Below are positions 27,523 to 35,725 of a DNA stretch of 64,000 nucleotides, one piece after another. A model generated the notes under the pieces. That model did no database searches. It saw nothing but the letters and a program-made list of their open reading frames with translations, and was not told the origin of the DNA. Source of the stretch: Pseudomonadota bacterium (GTDB lineage: Bacteria; Chloroflexota; UBA6077; JAJPGT01). Location of the stretch: positions 1-64,000 of the forward strand of contig JAJPGT010000047.1 in the NCBI GenBank assembly GCA_021325655.1, written 5' to 3'. The translations under genes and the position numbers were made by a program. Every line of letters starts with the position of its first letter. Positions within the stretch are counted from its first letter, which is position 1.

Positions 27523-28473
27523 CTAGATCACCGAGACGGTATTGCTCCCGAAGTTCGCCACGTAGACCCGGTTCATGTCCGGGTTCACCGCGACGCCATG
27601 CGGATTCGTTCCAACAGTAAAGGTCGCCACCACCGTGTTCGTCGTCTCGTCGATCTTCGAGACGGTGTTGCTCCCCGAGTTCGCGACGTAGGCCCGGCTG
27701 GTCATCTGGTCGATCCCGACGCCGATGGGATGGCTCCCGACCGTGACCGTTTGCATCACCTGGTTGGTGGTTGCATCGATCACCGAAACCGTGTTCGTCC
27801 CGCTGTTGGCGACATACATCCGATTCGTCTTGGTGTCGATGCCGATCCCTTCCGGAGCGGAGCCGACCGGGATCGTCGCGACGACCTTGTCCTGCGTGGT
27901 GTCAATGACCGACACGCTGTTGCTGGAGCTGTTGGTGACATAGACGCGGTTCGTCTTGGGGTTGGCCGCCACGCCCCAGGGACCCTTGCCAACAGGGATC
28001 GTGGCGGAGACAGTGTGGGCGATCTCGTCGATGACGGAGACACTGTTCGCACCACTGTTGGCCACATACACCTTACTGTCCTGTGGGTCCTCCCAGATCC
28101 CGATCGGCGCGGTGCCGACGGTGACGGTCGCGTCCAGCGCGCCATTCTTGATAATCGAGACCGTGTTGCTGGCGAAGTTCGCGACGTACACCCGGCCGGT
28201 CCGGGTGTTCACCGCGACCCCGGCCGGTGCGTGGCCCACGCCAACTGTTCCGATGACCTGGTTGGTCGTGCCGTCGATAATCGAAACCGTGTTGTCGCCG
28301 AAGTTCGAGACGTACACCTCGCTGGTGAGTGGATTGAGGCCCACGCCATAGGGGCTCTTGCCGACTGGAATCGAGACGATCGATCCCGAGTCCGGCGTCG
28401 TGGCCTGCGCGCCGACGGCGGTGAGGGCCAGGGCCAGCAGACTGCCGAGGAGCGAGAGCGAGCGTGGCGGCAC
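27523..28473 (-). CDS. Secreted seven-bladed YVTN beta-propeller protein
   Basis: 316 residues. A Sec signal peptide (about 1-24, cut near A-Q-A) leads into seven tandem 40-42-residue YVTN repeats. Each reads I-P-V-G-x-x-P-x-G-V, x-x-x-x-V-Y-V-A-N-x-x-x-N-T-V-S-V-I-D. The last blade lacks its outer strand, and the S-I-V-S strand after the signal peptide could close the ring. It has no other domain, so it is a bare propeller, probably a surface or periplasmic binding protein. The GTG start follows AGGAGG at ideal spacing. Confidence 0.92.
   Translation of the reverse strand: MPPRSLSLLGSLLALALTAVGAQATTPDSGSIVSIPVGKSPYGVGLNPLTSEVYVSNFGDNTVSIIDGTTNQVIGTVGVGHAPAGVAVNTRTGRVYVANFASNTVSIIKNGALDATVTVGTAPIGIWEDPQDSKVYVANSGANSVSVIDEIAHTVSATIPVGKGPWGVAANPKTNRVYVTNSSSNSVSVIDTTQDKVVATIPVGSAPEGIGIDTKTNRMYVANSGTNTVSVIDATTNQVMQTVTVGSHPIGVGIDQMTSRAYVANSGSNTVSKIDETTNTVVATFTVGTNPHGVAVNPDMNRVYVANFGSNTVSVI
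27526..28371 (-). repeat. Seven tandem propeller-blade repeats (~126 bp)
   Basis: The YVTN coding region is seven imperfect direct repeats of about 126 bp. Blade 2 is two residues shorter, and blade 7 is truncated by the stop. The DNA for the A-N-S-G-x-N-T-V-S-V-I-D segment is the best conserved between copies. Confidence 0.8.
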
Positions 28474-28707
28474 GGTCGACCTCCTGGGTGGGAGAGCGTT
28501 GTACTGCGCGGTACGGTACGCTGGCCGCTCAGGCGCCGGTCTTAGAGCCAGGTTAGCCGTTGCTTAGAGTTGGCTGGAGCGGCGTCTCGGGCCCGATCCA
28601 TGCGTGCAGCCGGCGCGACCTAGTACAGTGAATGGGTTGCGAACGGCCGCCCGCTAGAGCCCGGCCGAGGTCCAACGCAGCACGAAGGGCGAGGCACGAG
28701 CAGATCG

Positions 28708-29373
28708 ATGACAGGCTCTCACGTCGCGCAGCCGCCCGGCAGTCTCTCCCGCACCACGGGGGAGGCGCGACCCGGGCTGGCAGAGAGTGAGCTACACCCG
28801 GACCCGATCGCACAGTTCGAGCGCTGGTTTCGCGCTGCGCAGCAGGCGGGCATTCCCGCCCCGGAGGCGATGGCGCTGGCAACCGCTTCTCCGGACGGCA
28901 TCCCTGCGGTGCGGATGGTGCTGCTCAAGGGCTTCGACGAGCGCGGCTTCGTCTTCTTCACCAACTACGAAAGCCGGAAGGGGCGAGAGCTTGCCGCCAA
29001 CCCGCGCGCGGCGCTCGTCTTCTACTGGCAGCCGCTCCACCGCCAGGTGCGCATCGAGGGGGAGGTGGCGCGGGTGGCGCGCGAGGAGTCCGAGGCGTAC
29101 TTTCGCACCCGGCCGCTGGAAAGCCGGCTGGCGGCGCTGCTCTCACGCCAGAGCGCGGTGATCCCCGATCGCGAGCACCTGGATGCCGGGCTGGCGACGT
29201 TGCTGGAGGAGTATGCCGACGGCGAGGTGCCGCTCCCGGACTACTGGGGCGGGTACCGGGTGGCGCCGACGGCGATCGAGTTCTGGCAGGGCCGACCGAA
29301 CCGGCTGCACGACCGCTTCCGCTACCGCCGCCAGGCGGATGGCCGCTGGGCCGTGGAGCGGCTGGCGCCATAG
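28708..29373 (+). CDS. pdxH: Pyridoxamine 5'-phosphate oxidase
   Basis: Oxidises pyridoxamine or pyridoxine phosphate to pyridoxal phosphate with FMN. 221 residues. Motifs: [29 protein letters not shown] (FMN phosphate contacts), [14 protein letters not shown], and the C-terminal W-G-G-Y-R-V and E-F-W-Q-G-R-x-N-R-L-H-D-R. All catalytic segments are present, and the length is normal. It converges on iolD across a strong hairpin. Confidence 0.96.
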   Translation: MTGSHVAQPPGSLSRTTGEARPGLAESELHPDPIAQFERWFRAAQQAGIPAPEAMALATASPDGIPAVRMVLLKGFDERGFVFFTNYESRKGRELAANPRAALVFYWQPLHRQVRIEGEVARVAREESEAYFRTRPLESRLAALLSRQSAVIPDREHLDAGLATLLEEYADGEVPLPDYWGGYRVAPTAIEFWQGRPNRLHDRFRYRRQADGRWAVERLAP

Positions 29374-29391
29374 CCAGCCGCGGGCCGTGTC

Positions 29392-29419
29392 GGGGGGCGG
29401 CGGCGCCCCGCCGCTCCCC
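29392..29419. terminator. Hairpin between pdxH and iolD
   Basis: A 12-bp GC-rich stem (29392-29403 with 29408-29419, one G-U pair) closed by CGCC, in the 54-base gap between two convergent genes. No T-run; probably a bidirectional barrier. Confidence 0.6.
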
Positions 29420-29427
29420 GGGTGCGG

Positions 29428-31290
29428 CTACAGGTAGTACCGCTCGCTTTTTACCCGCTGCTCGTACTCGCGCCGTGCCGCCTGGACGGTCGGCACTTCA
29501 GACACCTCGGCGATCGGCACGTCCCACCATGACTCGTAGCTGGGCACGCCTACCGAAGGGTCTGTCTCGACCACGATTACCACGGTGCGGTCGACCTTGC
29601 GCGCCTCGCGGAGCGCCTCCTTGAGCGCGCCGATGCTGCGCACCTGGGCGACGTGCGCGCCCAGGCTCTGGGCGTTGGCGGCGAAGTCGACCGGGAGCGG
29701 CTCGCCGGTGAGGAGTCCGGTCCGCTGGTCGCGGTAGCGGTACTGAGTGCCGAAGCCCTGGCTGCCAACGGAGCGGCTCAGCCCACCGATGCTGGCGAAG
29801 CCGTGGTTGTCGATCAGGATAACGTTCAGCTTGTACCCCTCCTGGATCGAGGTCACGATCTCGGAGGGCATCAGCAGGTAGGAGCCGTCGCCGACCATCA
29901 CGTAGACCTCGCGGCTGGGGTCGGCCATCTTCACACCTAGCCCGCCGGCGATCTCGTAGCCCATGGTCGAGTAGCCGTACTCGAGGTGGTAGCCCTTGGG
30001 GTCGCGGGTGCGCCAGAGCTTGTGCAGGTCGCCGGGGAGGCTGCCGGCGGCGGCGACGACGACGTCCCGCGGGCCGGAGGCTTCGTTCACCGCGCCGATC
30101 ACCTCGCTCTGGGCTGGCAACGGCTGGTGGCCCAGGGAGAAGAGCCGCTCCACCTCCTGGGTCCACTCGGCGCGATAACGGGCGACGGTGGCGGCGTAAT
30201 CGTCCGAGACGCGCCAGCCTTCGAGCCCGGCGCTGAGCTCCTCCAGGGTGACGCGCGCATCGGCGGTGAGCGGGAGGGCGCTGTGCTTGAAGGCGTCGAA
30301 CTCCGCGACGTTGACGTTGATGAACCGCACCTCCGGGTGCTGGAACGCCGTCTTCGAGGCGGTGGTGAAGTCGCTGTAGCGGGTGCCGATCCCGATCACC
30401 AGGTCCGCCTGGCGGGCGAGCAGGTTGGCGCCGGGGGTGCCGGTGACCCCGATGGCACCGAGGTTCTGCGGGTGATCCCAGCCGAGCGAGCCCTTGCCGG
30501 CCTGGGTCTCGCCGACGGCGATGCCGGTGCGCTCGACGAAGCGCGCCAGCGCCTCGCTCGCCTCGCTGTACAGCACCCCGCCGCCAGCGACGATCATCGG
30601 CTGGCGGCTCGCCCGAATCAGCTCGATGGCCCGGCTGAGCAGCGCCCGGTCGGCGCGCGGCCGGGGCACGTACCAGACGCGCGGCTCGAACAGCCTGGCG
30701 GGGAAGTCGAACGCCTCCGCCTGGACGTCCTGCGGGAGCGCCAGCGTTACTGCTCCGGTGTCGGCCGGAGAGGTCAGCACCCGCATCGCTTCGGGGAGCG
30801 CGGTGATGATCTGCTCCGGCCGCTCGATGCGGTCCCAGTAGCGGGAGACGGGGCGGAAGACGTCGTTGGCAGAGATATCCTGCGTCTGGGGCGACTCGAG
30901 CTGCTGGAGCACCGGGGCGACGTTGCGGCGGGCGAAGATGTCGCCGGGGAGCAACAGCACCGGGAGGCGATTGACCGTGGCGACCGCGGCGCCGGTGACC
31001 ATGTTGGTCGCGCCGGGGCCGATGGAGGTGGTGCAGGCGAAGGTGCGGAGCCGATTGCTCATCTTGGCGAAGGCGGCGGCGGTGTGCACCATCGCCTGCT
31101 CGTTGCGGGTGAAGTAGAAGCGGAACTCCGGGTCCTGGTGCAGCGCCTGGCCGATTCCGGCAACGTTGCCATGGCCGAAGATGCCCCAGCAGCCGGCGAA
31201 GAACGGCTGCCGCTGGCCGTCCCGCTCTACCTGCTGCTGCTTCAGGAACGCGATGATCGCCTGCGCGGTCGTCAGGCGCCTGGTCGACAT
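29428..31290 (-). CDS. iolD: 3D-(3,5/4)-trihydroxycyclohexane-1,2-dione hydrolase
   Basis: Thiamin-diphosphate enzyme that opens the ring of the inositol-derived dione, giving 5-deoxy-glucuronate. 620 residues in the three-domain acetolactate-synthase fold. An early R-N-E-Q-A-M-V-H-T-A-A glutamate contacts ThDP. The middle domain has V-A-G-G-G-V-L-Y-S-E-A-S. The C-terminal ThDP/Mg motif begins V-G-D-G-S-Y-L-L and includes N-H-G-F. F-F-A-G-C-W-G-I-F-G-H-G-N-V-A-G-I-G is typical of IolD. The start follows GGAGGAGGG; it is last in the iolBCD operon. Confidence 0.95.
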   Translation of the reverse strand: MSTRRLTTAQAIIAFLKQQQVERDGQRQPFFAGCWGIFGHGNVAGIGQALHQDPEFRFYFTRNEQAMVHTAAAFAKMSNRLRTFACTTSIGPGATNMVTGAAVATVNRLPVLLLPGDIFARRNVAPVLQQLESPQTQDISANDVFRPVSRYWDRIERPEQIITALPEAMRVLTSPADTGAVTLALPQDVQAEAFDFPARLFEPRVWYVPRPRADRALLSRAIELIRASRQPMIVAGGGVLYSEASEALARFVERTGIAVGETQAGKGSLGWDHPQNLGAIGVTGTPGANLLARQADLVIGIGTRYSDFTTASKTAFQHPEVRFINVNVAEFDAFKHSALPLTADARVTLEELSAGLEGWRVSDDYAATVARYRAEWTQEVERLFSLGHQPLPAQSEVIGAVNEASGPRDVVVAAAGSLPGDLHKLWRTRDPKGYHLEYGYSTMGYEIAGGLGVKMADPSREVYVMVGDGSYLLMPSEIVTSIQEGYKLNVILIDNHGFASIGGLSRSVGSQGFGTQYRYRDQRTGLLTGEPLPVDFAANAQSLGAHVAQVRSIGALKEALREARKVDRTVVIVVETDPSVGVPSYESWWDVPIAEVSEVPTVQAARREYEQRVKSERYYL

Positions 31291-31327
31291 AACCCTCCTC
31301 CCAGCTCCTGTCCTTGGTAGATTGGAC

Positions 31328-32335
31328 TTACAGCCCGCCACGGGCGGCGACGAAGTCCTCCAGCTCGGCCAGTGTTGGCATCGAGTTGGCGCAGGCCGGG
31401 CGGGTGACGACGATCGCCCCAGCCGCGTTGCCGAGGCGGGTCGCCTCGCGCCAGCCGAGGCCGCGCAGATAGCCGTAGATGAAGCCGCTGGCGAAGGCGT
31501 CGCCCGCGCCCAGGATGTTCAGCACCTGCACCGGGAACGGCTCCGCGTCGATGATCTCGCCCCTGGCGGTGTACACGGTGCCGCCCCGAGCGCCGCGCTT
31601 GACCACCAGCGCGTTCGGACCGCGGCTGAGCACCTGCTGAATCGCCTGGTTGACGTCGCCCTCCACCCGGGGATCGGAGATCTGGGAATGCGTGATCCCG
31701 ATCCGCGCGGCGCCGGCCGCCGCCTTGATCTCCTCCTCTGTCCCGATGGCGACGTCCACGAGCGACAGCGCCAGCCGAGTGACGACGCCGAAGGCACGCG
31801 GGTCATGCCACTGGTCGGCCCGGAAGTCGATGTCCAGGAACACCGTTACGCCCGCGCCGCGGGCGATCTCGGCGGCGTACAGGGTGGCGGAGCGGCTGGG
31901 CTCCTTGCTCAGCCCGGTGCCGGAGATGAGCAGCGCCCGGCTGTCAGCGATCGGGGTGGCGAGCACGTCGTCGATGTTGAGCTCGATGTCGGCGCAGTTG
32001 TCGCGGTAGAAGACCAGCGGGAAGCGGTCCGGCGGCTCGATTCCAAGCACCACCGCGCTGGTCCGGTGGCCCGGCTTGCGCGGGATGAACCGCGTCTCCA
32101 CTCCCTCGCGCTGGAGAAAGGCGAGGATGAAGTCGCCGACCGGATCTTCGCCCACCGCGGTGAGCACCGCCGAGCGCAGGCCCAGCCGGCGGGTGCCGAC
32201 GCTGATGTTGGTGGGGCAGCCGCCGACGTAGGCGGCGAAGCTGGTGATGTCGACAAATGGCGCCCCGATGTCGTTCGAGTACAGGTCGAGAGAGGAGCGT
32301 CCCATAGTGATCAGGTCATACGTCGGCTGTGCCAT
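31328..32335 (-). CDS. iolC: 5-dehydro-2-deoxygluconokinase
   Basis: Phosphorylates 2-deoxy-5-keto-gluconate in inositol breakdown. 335 residues of the PfkB/ribokinase family. Motifs: M-G-R-S-S-L-D-L-Y, Y-V-G-G-C-P-T-N-I-S-V-G, and the catalytic N-I-L-G-A-G-D-A-F-A-S-G-F. The G-G-C-P-T-N element and the Y-x-N-D-I-G-A segment distinguish IolC from general sugar kinases. It lies 37 bases upstream of iolD and 65 downstream of iolB. Confidence 0.94.
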   Translation of the reverse strand: MAQPTYDLITMGRSSLDLYSNDIGAPFVDITSFAAYVGGCPTNISVGTRRLGLRSAVLTAVGEDPVGDFILAFLQREGVETRFIPRKPGHRTSAVVLGIEPPDRFPLVFYRDNCADIELNIDDVLATPIADSRALLISGTGLSKEPSRSATLYAAEIARGAGVTVFLDIDFRADQWHDPRAFGVVTRLALSLVDVAIGTEEEIKAAAGAARIGITHSQISDPRVEGDVNQAIQQVLSRGPNALVVKRGARGGTVYTARGEIIDAEPFPVQVLNILGAGDAFASGFIYGYLRGLGWREATRLGNAAGAIVVTRPACANSMPTLAELEDFVAARGGL

Positions 32336-32400
32336 CCCTACCCCCGCCCTGGCATGCCGCCGCGCCGCCAGTCCCGAGCTGAACGGATGAATGCATGCGG

Positions 32401-33237
32401 TTAGCGCGCCTCGCTCTGCGCCACCGCCGGCTTCTGCCAGTTCAGCAGCGTAGCGTAATCGGGATCGAGCGTGAAGTTCCAGGCCCGCGATAGCCCGGCC
32501 ATGACGTTCAGGTAGTAGCACTCGTGGCCGGGAGTGGCGGCGACCACGTGGTAGCCGCGCGGCACCAGCACCAAGTCCCCGTCCTGTGTCGCTACTGTCT
32601 GATCCAGGGTCCGATCGGGTGTATAGACCCGCTGGACCGCGAAGCCCGAGGGCGGATTGACCCCGAAGTAGTAGATCTCTTCCAGGTAGCTTTCCCGGGG
32701 CGGGTCTTCGGTGTCGTGCTTGTGCGGCGGGAAGCTGGACCAGTTGCCGCCGGGGGTGTAGACCTCCACCAGGATCAGCCGCTCAGCCGGGGAGCTGGGC
32801 GGCAACAGATGGTGGATGTACCGCTCTGTCTGGCCCTCCCCGCGCCGCTCGGCGACGATCTCCTCCGCCCCGATCAGGCGGATGGGGTAGCCCCTGGTCG
32901 CCTCGGCGCCGGCGATGGCGAGGTGCAGGCTGGTCTCGGGCTGGATCTCGAACGGGGTGCGCGGTGGCAGCAGCAGCACCGGGGGCGGCACCCGCTGCCA
33001 GAGGCTATCGCGGGTGCCGACGCCGGGAAACCGCTCTGAACCGGCGTGGACGCTGCAGCGGCCTCCCAGGACGATCAGCGCCGTCTCGTTCGGGCCGCTG
33101 TCGCCGCGGAGTGTCTGGCCGCTCCGCAGTCGATAGGCGTCGAAGTGGATGAACCGCCAGGCCTCCCCCTCTGGCCGCACCCCGACCACGCGGCCGCTAT
33201 GGTCTGGGATAGCCTGCGCGCGACGGAGAATGTTCAC
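32401..33237 (-). CDS. iolB: 5-deoxy-glucuronate isomerase
   Basis: Isomerises 5-deoxy-glucuronate to 2-deoxy-5-keto-gluconate, linking IolD to IolC. 278 residues, bicupin fold. Metal and signature segments: S-S-F-P-P-H-K-H-D, L-E-E-I-Y-Y-F, and G-Y-H-V-V-A-A-T-P-G-H. The GTG at 33237 follows CGGAGAG at normal spacing and begins the family's usual N-terminus; longer frames upstream are not family-like. First gene of the operon. IolG, IolE and IolJ are not in the window. Confidence 0.94.
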   Translation of the reverse strand: MNILRRAQAIPDHSGRVVGVRPEGEAWRFIHFDAYRLRSGQTLRGDSGPNETALIVLGGRCSVHAGSERFPGVGTRDSLWQRVPPPVLLLPPRTPFEIQPETSLHLAIAGAEATRGYPIRLIGAEEIVAERRGEGQTERYIHHLLPPSSPAERLILVEVYTPGGNWSSFPPHKHDTEDPPRESYLEEIYYFGVNPPSGFAVQRVYTPDRTLDQTVATQDGDLVLVPRGYHVVAATPGHECYYLNVMAGLSRAWNFTLDPDYATLLNWQKPAVAQSEAR

Positions 33238-33574
33238 GGCTCGTGCTCTCCGACAGAAGGTGCTGCGCTGGCTCCAGGAAGCTCGCACCGCCGGGGCTGT
33301 CCGGAGCGACAGAAGCACTCCAGGCTGGGCCGATAGAGCGCCGGGCCAGAACCGCGGCCGTTCCCATGCCTGGGCGCTGAGCGCAGCCGGCGCGGGCGCT
33401 TACCACGGCGCGCCCCGGCGGACACATCATACCCCAGCGCGCCCCACCCGACGACCGTCCTCGAAGGCCCCAGCCGTTTCCCTGCTGTATGCTCTGGGCA
33501 AGCGATTTCAGGCGGGCGGCGGGCTCGGACCCGAGGAGCTGTCGGTGTGCAGAGGCGCCATCAGCGTCGCCCCC
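33238..33574. other. Divergent gap, iolB / response regulator
   Basis: About 340 bases between iolB and the response-regulator promoter. A TATGAT on the minus strand (33426-33431) could be the iol -10 box, giving a leader near 180 bases. No convincing operator or small gene was seen. Confidence 0.4.
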
Positions 33575-33583
33575 TGCTATAGT
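33575..33583 (+). promoter_or_regulatory. Extended -10 promoter of response regulator-dsbA unit
   Basis: TGCTATAGT, an extended -10 (TGN plus TATAGT at 33578-33583), 48 bases before the response-regulator start. No good -35. Confidence 0.5.
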
Positions 33584-33630
33584 GTGAAAAGCTGACCTCG
33601 ATTCTGCCTGGCACTCGGCGCGGTGGCTGG

Positions 33631-34041
33631 ATGGCTCTGCCTGGATCCGATCCCCGAGGCGATACGGACACTCGCCGCTCCGTGCTCCTGGTGGAGGATG
33701 ACGAGCACGTCAGCCAGCTCCTCGCCGCGCTGCTGGCGGACCGTGGCTACCGCACCCTGTGCGCTCGCACGGGCGCTGCGGCGATCCGGCTGGCGCGCCA
33801 GCATCGCCCGGATCTGATCACGCTCGACCTCCGCCTGCCGGAGCAGGACGGCCGCTGGGTGCTGGAGCGGCTCAAGGCGGACGCGCAGACGCGCGACATC
33901 CCCGTGGTCGTCATCTCCGCCTTCACGCAGGTGCTGCCGGCGGGGGAGCGCCGGAAGGTGGCCTACGTGCTCGGCAAGCCGTTCGACCTCGACGAGGTGC
34001 TGGACGTCGTCCAGGCCACCGTCGGGAGCCCGTACCTGTGA
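33631..34041 (+). CDS. Single-domain response regulator (CheY-like)
   Basis: 136 residues, a stand-alone receiver domain. The acidic pocket is V-E-D-D near residues 20-24, the phosphoacceptor Asp is in I-T-L-D-L-R-L-P, and the conserved Thr/Ser and Lys lie in V-V-I-S-A-F and L-G-K-P-F-D. There is no output domain, so it acts by protein contact. No cognate kinase is nearby. The N-terminal 15 residues are polar and not family-like, so the true start could be the GTG near 33682. It overlaps the DsbA-like gene by four bases (GTGA). Confidence 0.88.
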   Translation: MALPGSDPRGDTDTRRSVLLVEDDEHVSQLLAALLADRGYRTLCARTGAAAIRLARQHRPDLITLDLRLPEQDGRWVLERLKADAQTRDIPVVVISAFTQVLPAGERRKVAYVLGKPFDLDEVLDVVQATVGSPYL

Positions 34042-34754
34042 GTCCACTGCCAATCGTCGAGCTCTACTCGGACCTGGGTTGACCCTGGGCCTACGCCGCG
34101 GCGGTCCGCTTGCGCCAGGTCCTGCCCGAGTTCGCCGGCCGAGTGGAACTTCGGCTCTGCTGCCTGTCGCTGGAATTGGTGAATCGGCGCGGGACCACGC
34201 GGGGTATCCTGGACGCAGAGATTCCGCTCGTCGCCCGCCTGGAGCCCCGGGCGGAGTTCGCCGGGTTCTCTGAGCGGCCGGAGGATTGGGCGAGCACGAT
34301 GCTGCCCGCCTTCGAGGCGCTCAAGTGCGCCGAGCGCCAGGGCGCGGAGGCCGCGCTCCGCTTCGGCTGGGAGGTCCGCTACGCCTTCTTCGCCCGCCGC
34401 GAGAACGTCGCGCTGCGCCACGTGCTGCAGGAGATCGCCCGGCGCAGTGGGCTGGACCTGCGCGCCTTTCAGCGCGATTGGGACAGCGGCGCGCTGCGCC
34501 CTGCCGTGCTGCAGGAGTCTCAGCGGGGCTGGCGCCAGCTCAAAGTGCCGGGCAGCCCGACGTTCGTCCTGCCCAGCGGACGGCTGGTCCCTAACCCCGG
34601 CATGCCGGAGATCGAGATGGACCGCCAGCAGCGCATCACTCGGATCGGGCCGGTCCCCTGCACTGGAGACGGCTGCCTGGACCTCTACCGCTCTATGCTG
34701 AGCGAGGCGGCGCGCGAGCCGCAACGTGCTGGGGATTCTCCCGATCCGTCCTGA
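34038..34754 (+). CDS. DsbA-family oxidoreductase with in-frame UGA (possible selenoprotein)
   Basis: A 238-codon frame from GTG 34038, intact apart from one TGA at 34080-34082 (codon 15). Around it the sequence is E-L-Y-S-D-L-G-[UGA]-P-W-A-Y, where FrnE/DsbA-family proteins have C-P-W. So the stop falls exactly on the redox-active cysteine. The frame continues for more than 220 codons with family features: F-E-A-L-K-C-A-E-R-Q-G helix, L-x-E-S-x-R-G-W, and the cis-Pro element V-P-G-S-P-T-F-V-L-P-S-G. No frameshift is seen and GC-rich third positions persist. Either selenocysteine is inserted here, or a single base change (TGC/TGT to TGA) has killed the gene. If translation restarts, TTG 34110 would give a protein without the active site. 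Confidence 0.7.
34100..34116 (+). other. Candidate bacterial SECIS-like hairpin
   Basis: Seventeen bases after the UGA, GGCG (34100-34103) can pair with CGCC (34113-34116), leaving a nine-base loop that begins GU. Bacterial SECIS elements need a small stem-loop at this distance with a G among the first two loop bases, so geometry fits. The stem is only four pairs in GC-rich DNA where such pairings arise by chance, and competing folds exist. Confidence 0.25.
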
Positions 34755-34808
34755 AGCTGGCAGAGCATATGCGGTTGGCTCGCGGGGGGCCGAACAATAA
34801 GCCAGCCG

Positions 34809-35035
34809 GTGGCCGGAGGCTGGGCGGAGACAGCGGAGAAGCTGGAACGCGGCTATCGCACCGAGCGCGATCTGGAGCGACGCAAGTGGCTGGGAGCCGT
34901 GTGGCGCGTGCGGCCCGGGGACCGGGTGGCCGACGCCACGCCCACCTCACTGCTTTCGCCCGCGAGCCCGAACGCGTCCGCCAGCGGCACGGTTGGCAGT
35001 GGCTCGCCGCCCTCGAGACCCTGCCCGCCGCATGA
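34809..35035 (+). pseudogene. Transposase-like remnant (IS630-type N-terminus)
   Basis: One frame encodes A-E-K-L-E-R-G-Y-R-T-E-R-D-L-E-R-R-K-W, resembling the helix-turn-helix start of IS630-type transposases. Similarity stops near 34950. Shortly after, another frame gives a compact C-terminal-looking segment (A-F-A-R-E-P-E-R-V-R-Q-R-H-G-W-Q-W-L) up to a TGA at 35035. This suggests an internally deleted, frameshifted element. No terminal inverted repeats were identified. Weak call. Confidence 0.35.
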
Positions 35036-35343
35036 CCGCCCCCTCTACGACGAATTGGTAGCAGAGCGGGAGCGCCGGCCCGCACGAAACCGGGGGCGAG
35101 GATGGCCCGCGCCCGCGCCGGGCGGGGGCCGGCGGGGTCGTCGGCCACCAGCAGCACCACGACCGCCTGCCGGAATCGCCCGATCGGCGCGCCCGCGCTC
35201 CTCAGCCACGTCGTACCCCAGCCAGCCAGGGGTGGCCACCACTCCGCGGGACTCGATACAGCGTCTGGCCTGCTCTGGACCAGGGAGTGTGCTATCGTAT
35301 GCTCATCTATGGGCAGCAGCAAATCGCGCCAGCCACTCTTCGA
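35036..35343. other. Degenerate DNA, no gene recognised
   Basis: Both strands show short frames whose similarity seems to jump between frames. On the minus strand a segment reads G-W-L-G-Y-D-V-A-E-E, but it cannot be extended into a known protein. It lies between the transposase-like scrap and the broken vapB, and is probably decayed coding DNA. Confidence 0.4.
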
Positions 35344-35725
35344 ACCATACTAACGGTCGCGCCAGCCGCGGAGCACTTCTCGGTCCATCCGTACCATTCG
35401 CCGCTGGATCGACTGCGGGCGGCTGCCGGCCTACCGTCTGGGCGAAAAGGGGGTCGGCGTGCGGCCATCCGACCTGGCTCGGCTGGTGGCCCCACGCCCG
35501 GCGCGGCCGGAGCAGGGAGAACACATGGCCCAAAAGCAGCCCGTGATCCCGCCGTTGACAAGGGAGGAGTAGCGGCGGGGCCTCCAGGCCGTGGCGGAGC
35601 TTGAGCGTCTCAGCGCCGCGATCGCGGCCAGACAGGGCGGTAAGCTCACTCCTGAATCCTGGGAGCTGCTCAACCGGTCCCGCGACGAGCGCACCCGCGA
35701 CCTGCTGCGCGCAGCCGAGGAATGA
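35344..35725 (+). pseudogene. VapB-like antitoxin, disrupted
   Basis: An excisionase/MerR-type DNA-binding antitoxin with two lesions. The start T-V-A-P-A-A-E-H-F-S-V-H-P-Y (ending near 35394) continues in another frame as I-R-R-W-I-D-C-G-R-L-P-A-Y-R-L-G. That frame then meets TAG at 35570-35572 after L-T-R-E-E. Beyond the stop it reads on as R-R-G-L-Q-A-V-A-E-L-E-R-L to a TGA at 35723. It overlaps the toxin gene in an ATGA junction, the usual vapBC layout. Confidence 0.65.

Noticed and set aside
34078..34122. A longer SECIS stem using CCTGG (34084-34088) with CCAGG (34115-34119)
   Set aside because: It competes for the same bases as the inner GGCG/CGCC stem and places a large unpaired interior; I kept only the simpler hairpin.
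35045..35242. A minus-strand toxin-like gene in the decay zone (G-W-L-G-Y-D-V-A-E-E)
   Set aside because: The resemblance is confined to about ten residues and cannot be extended in any frame.
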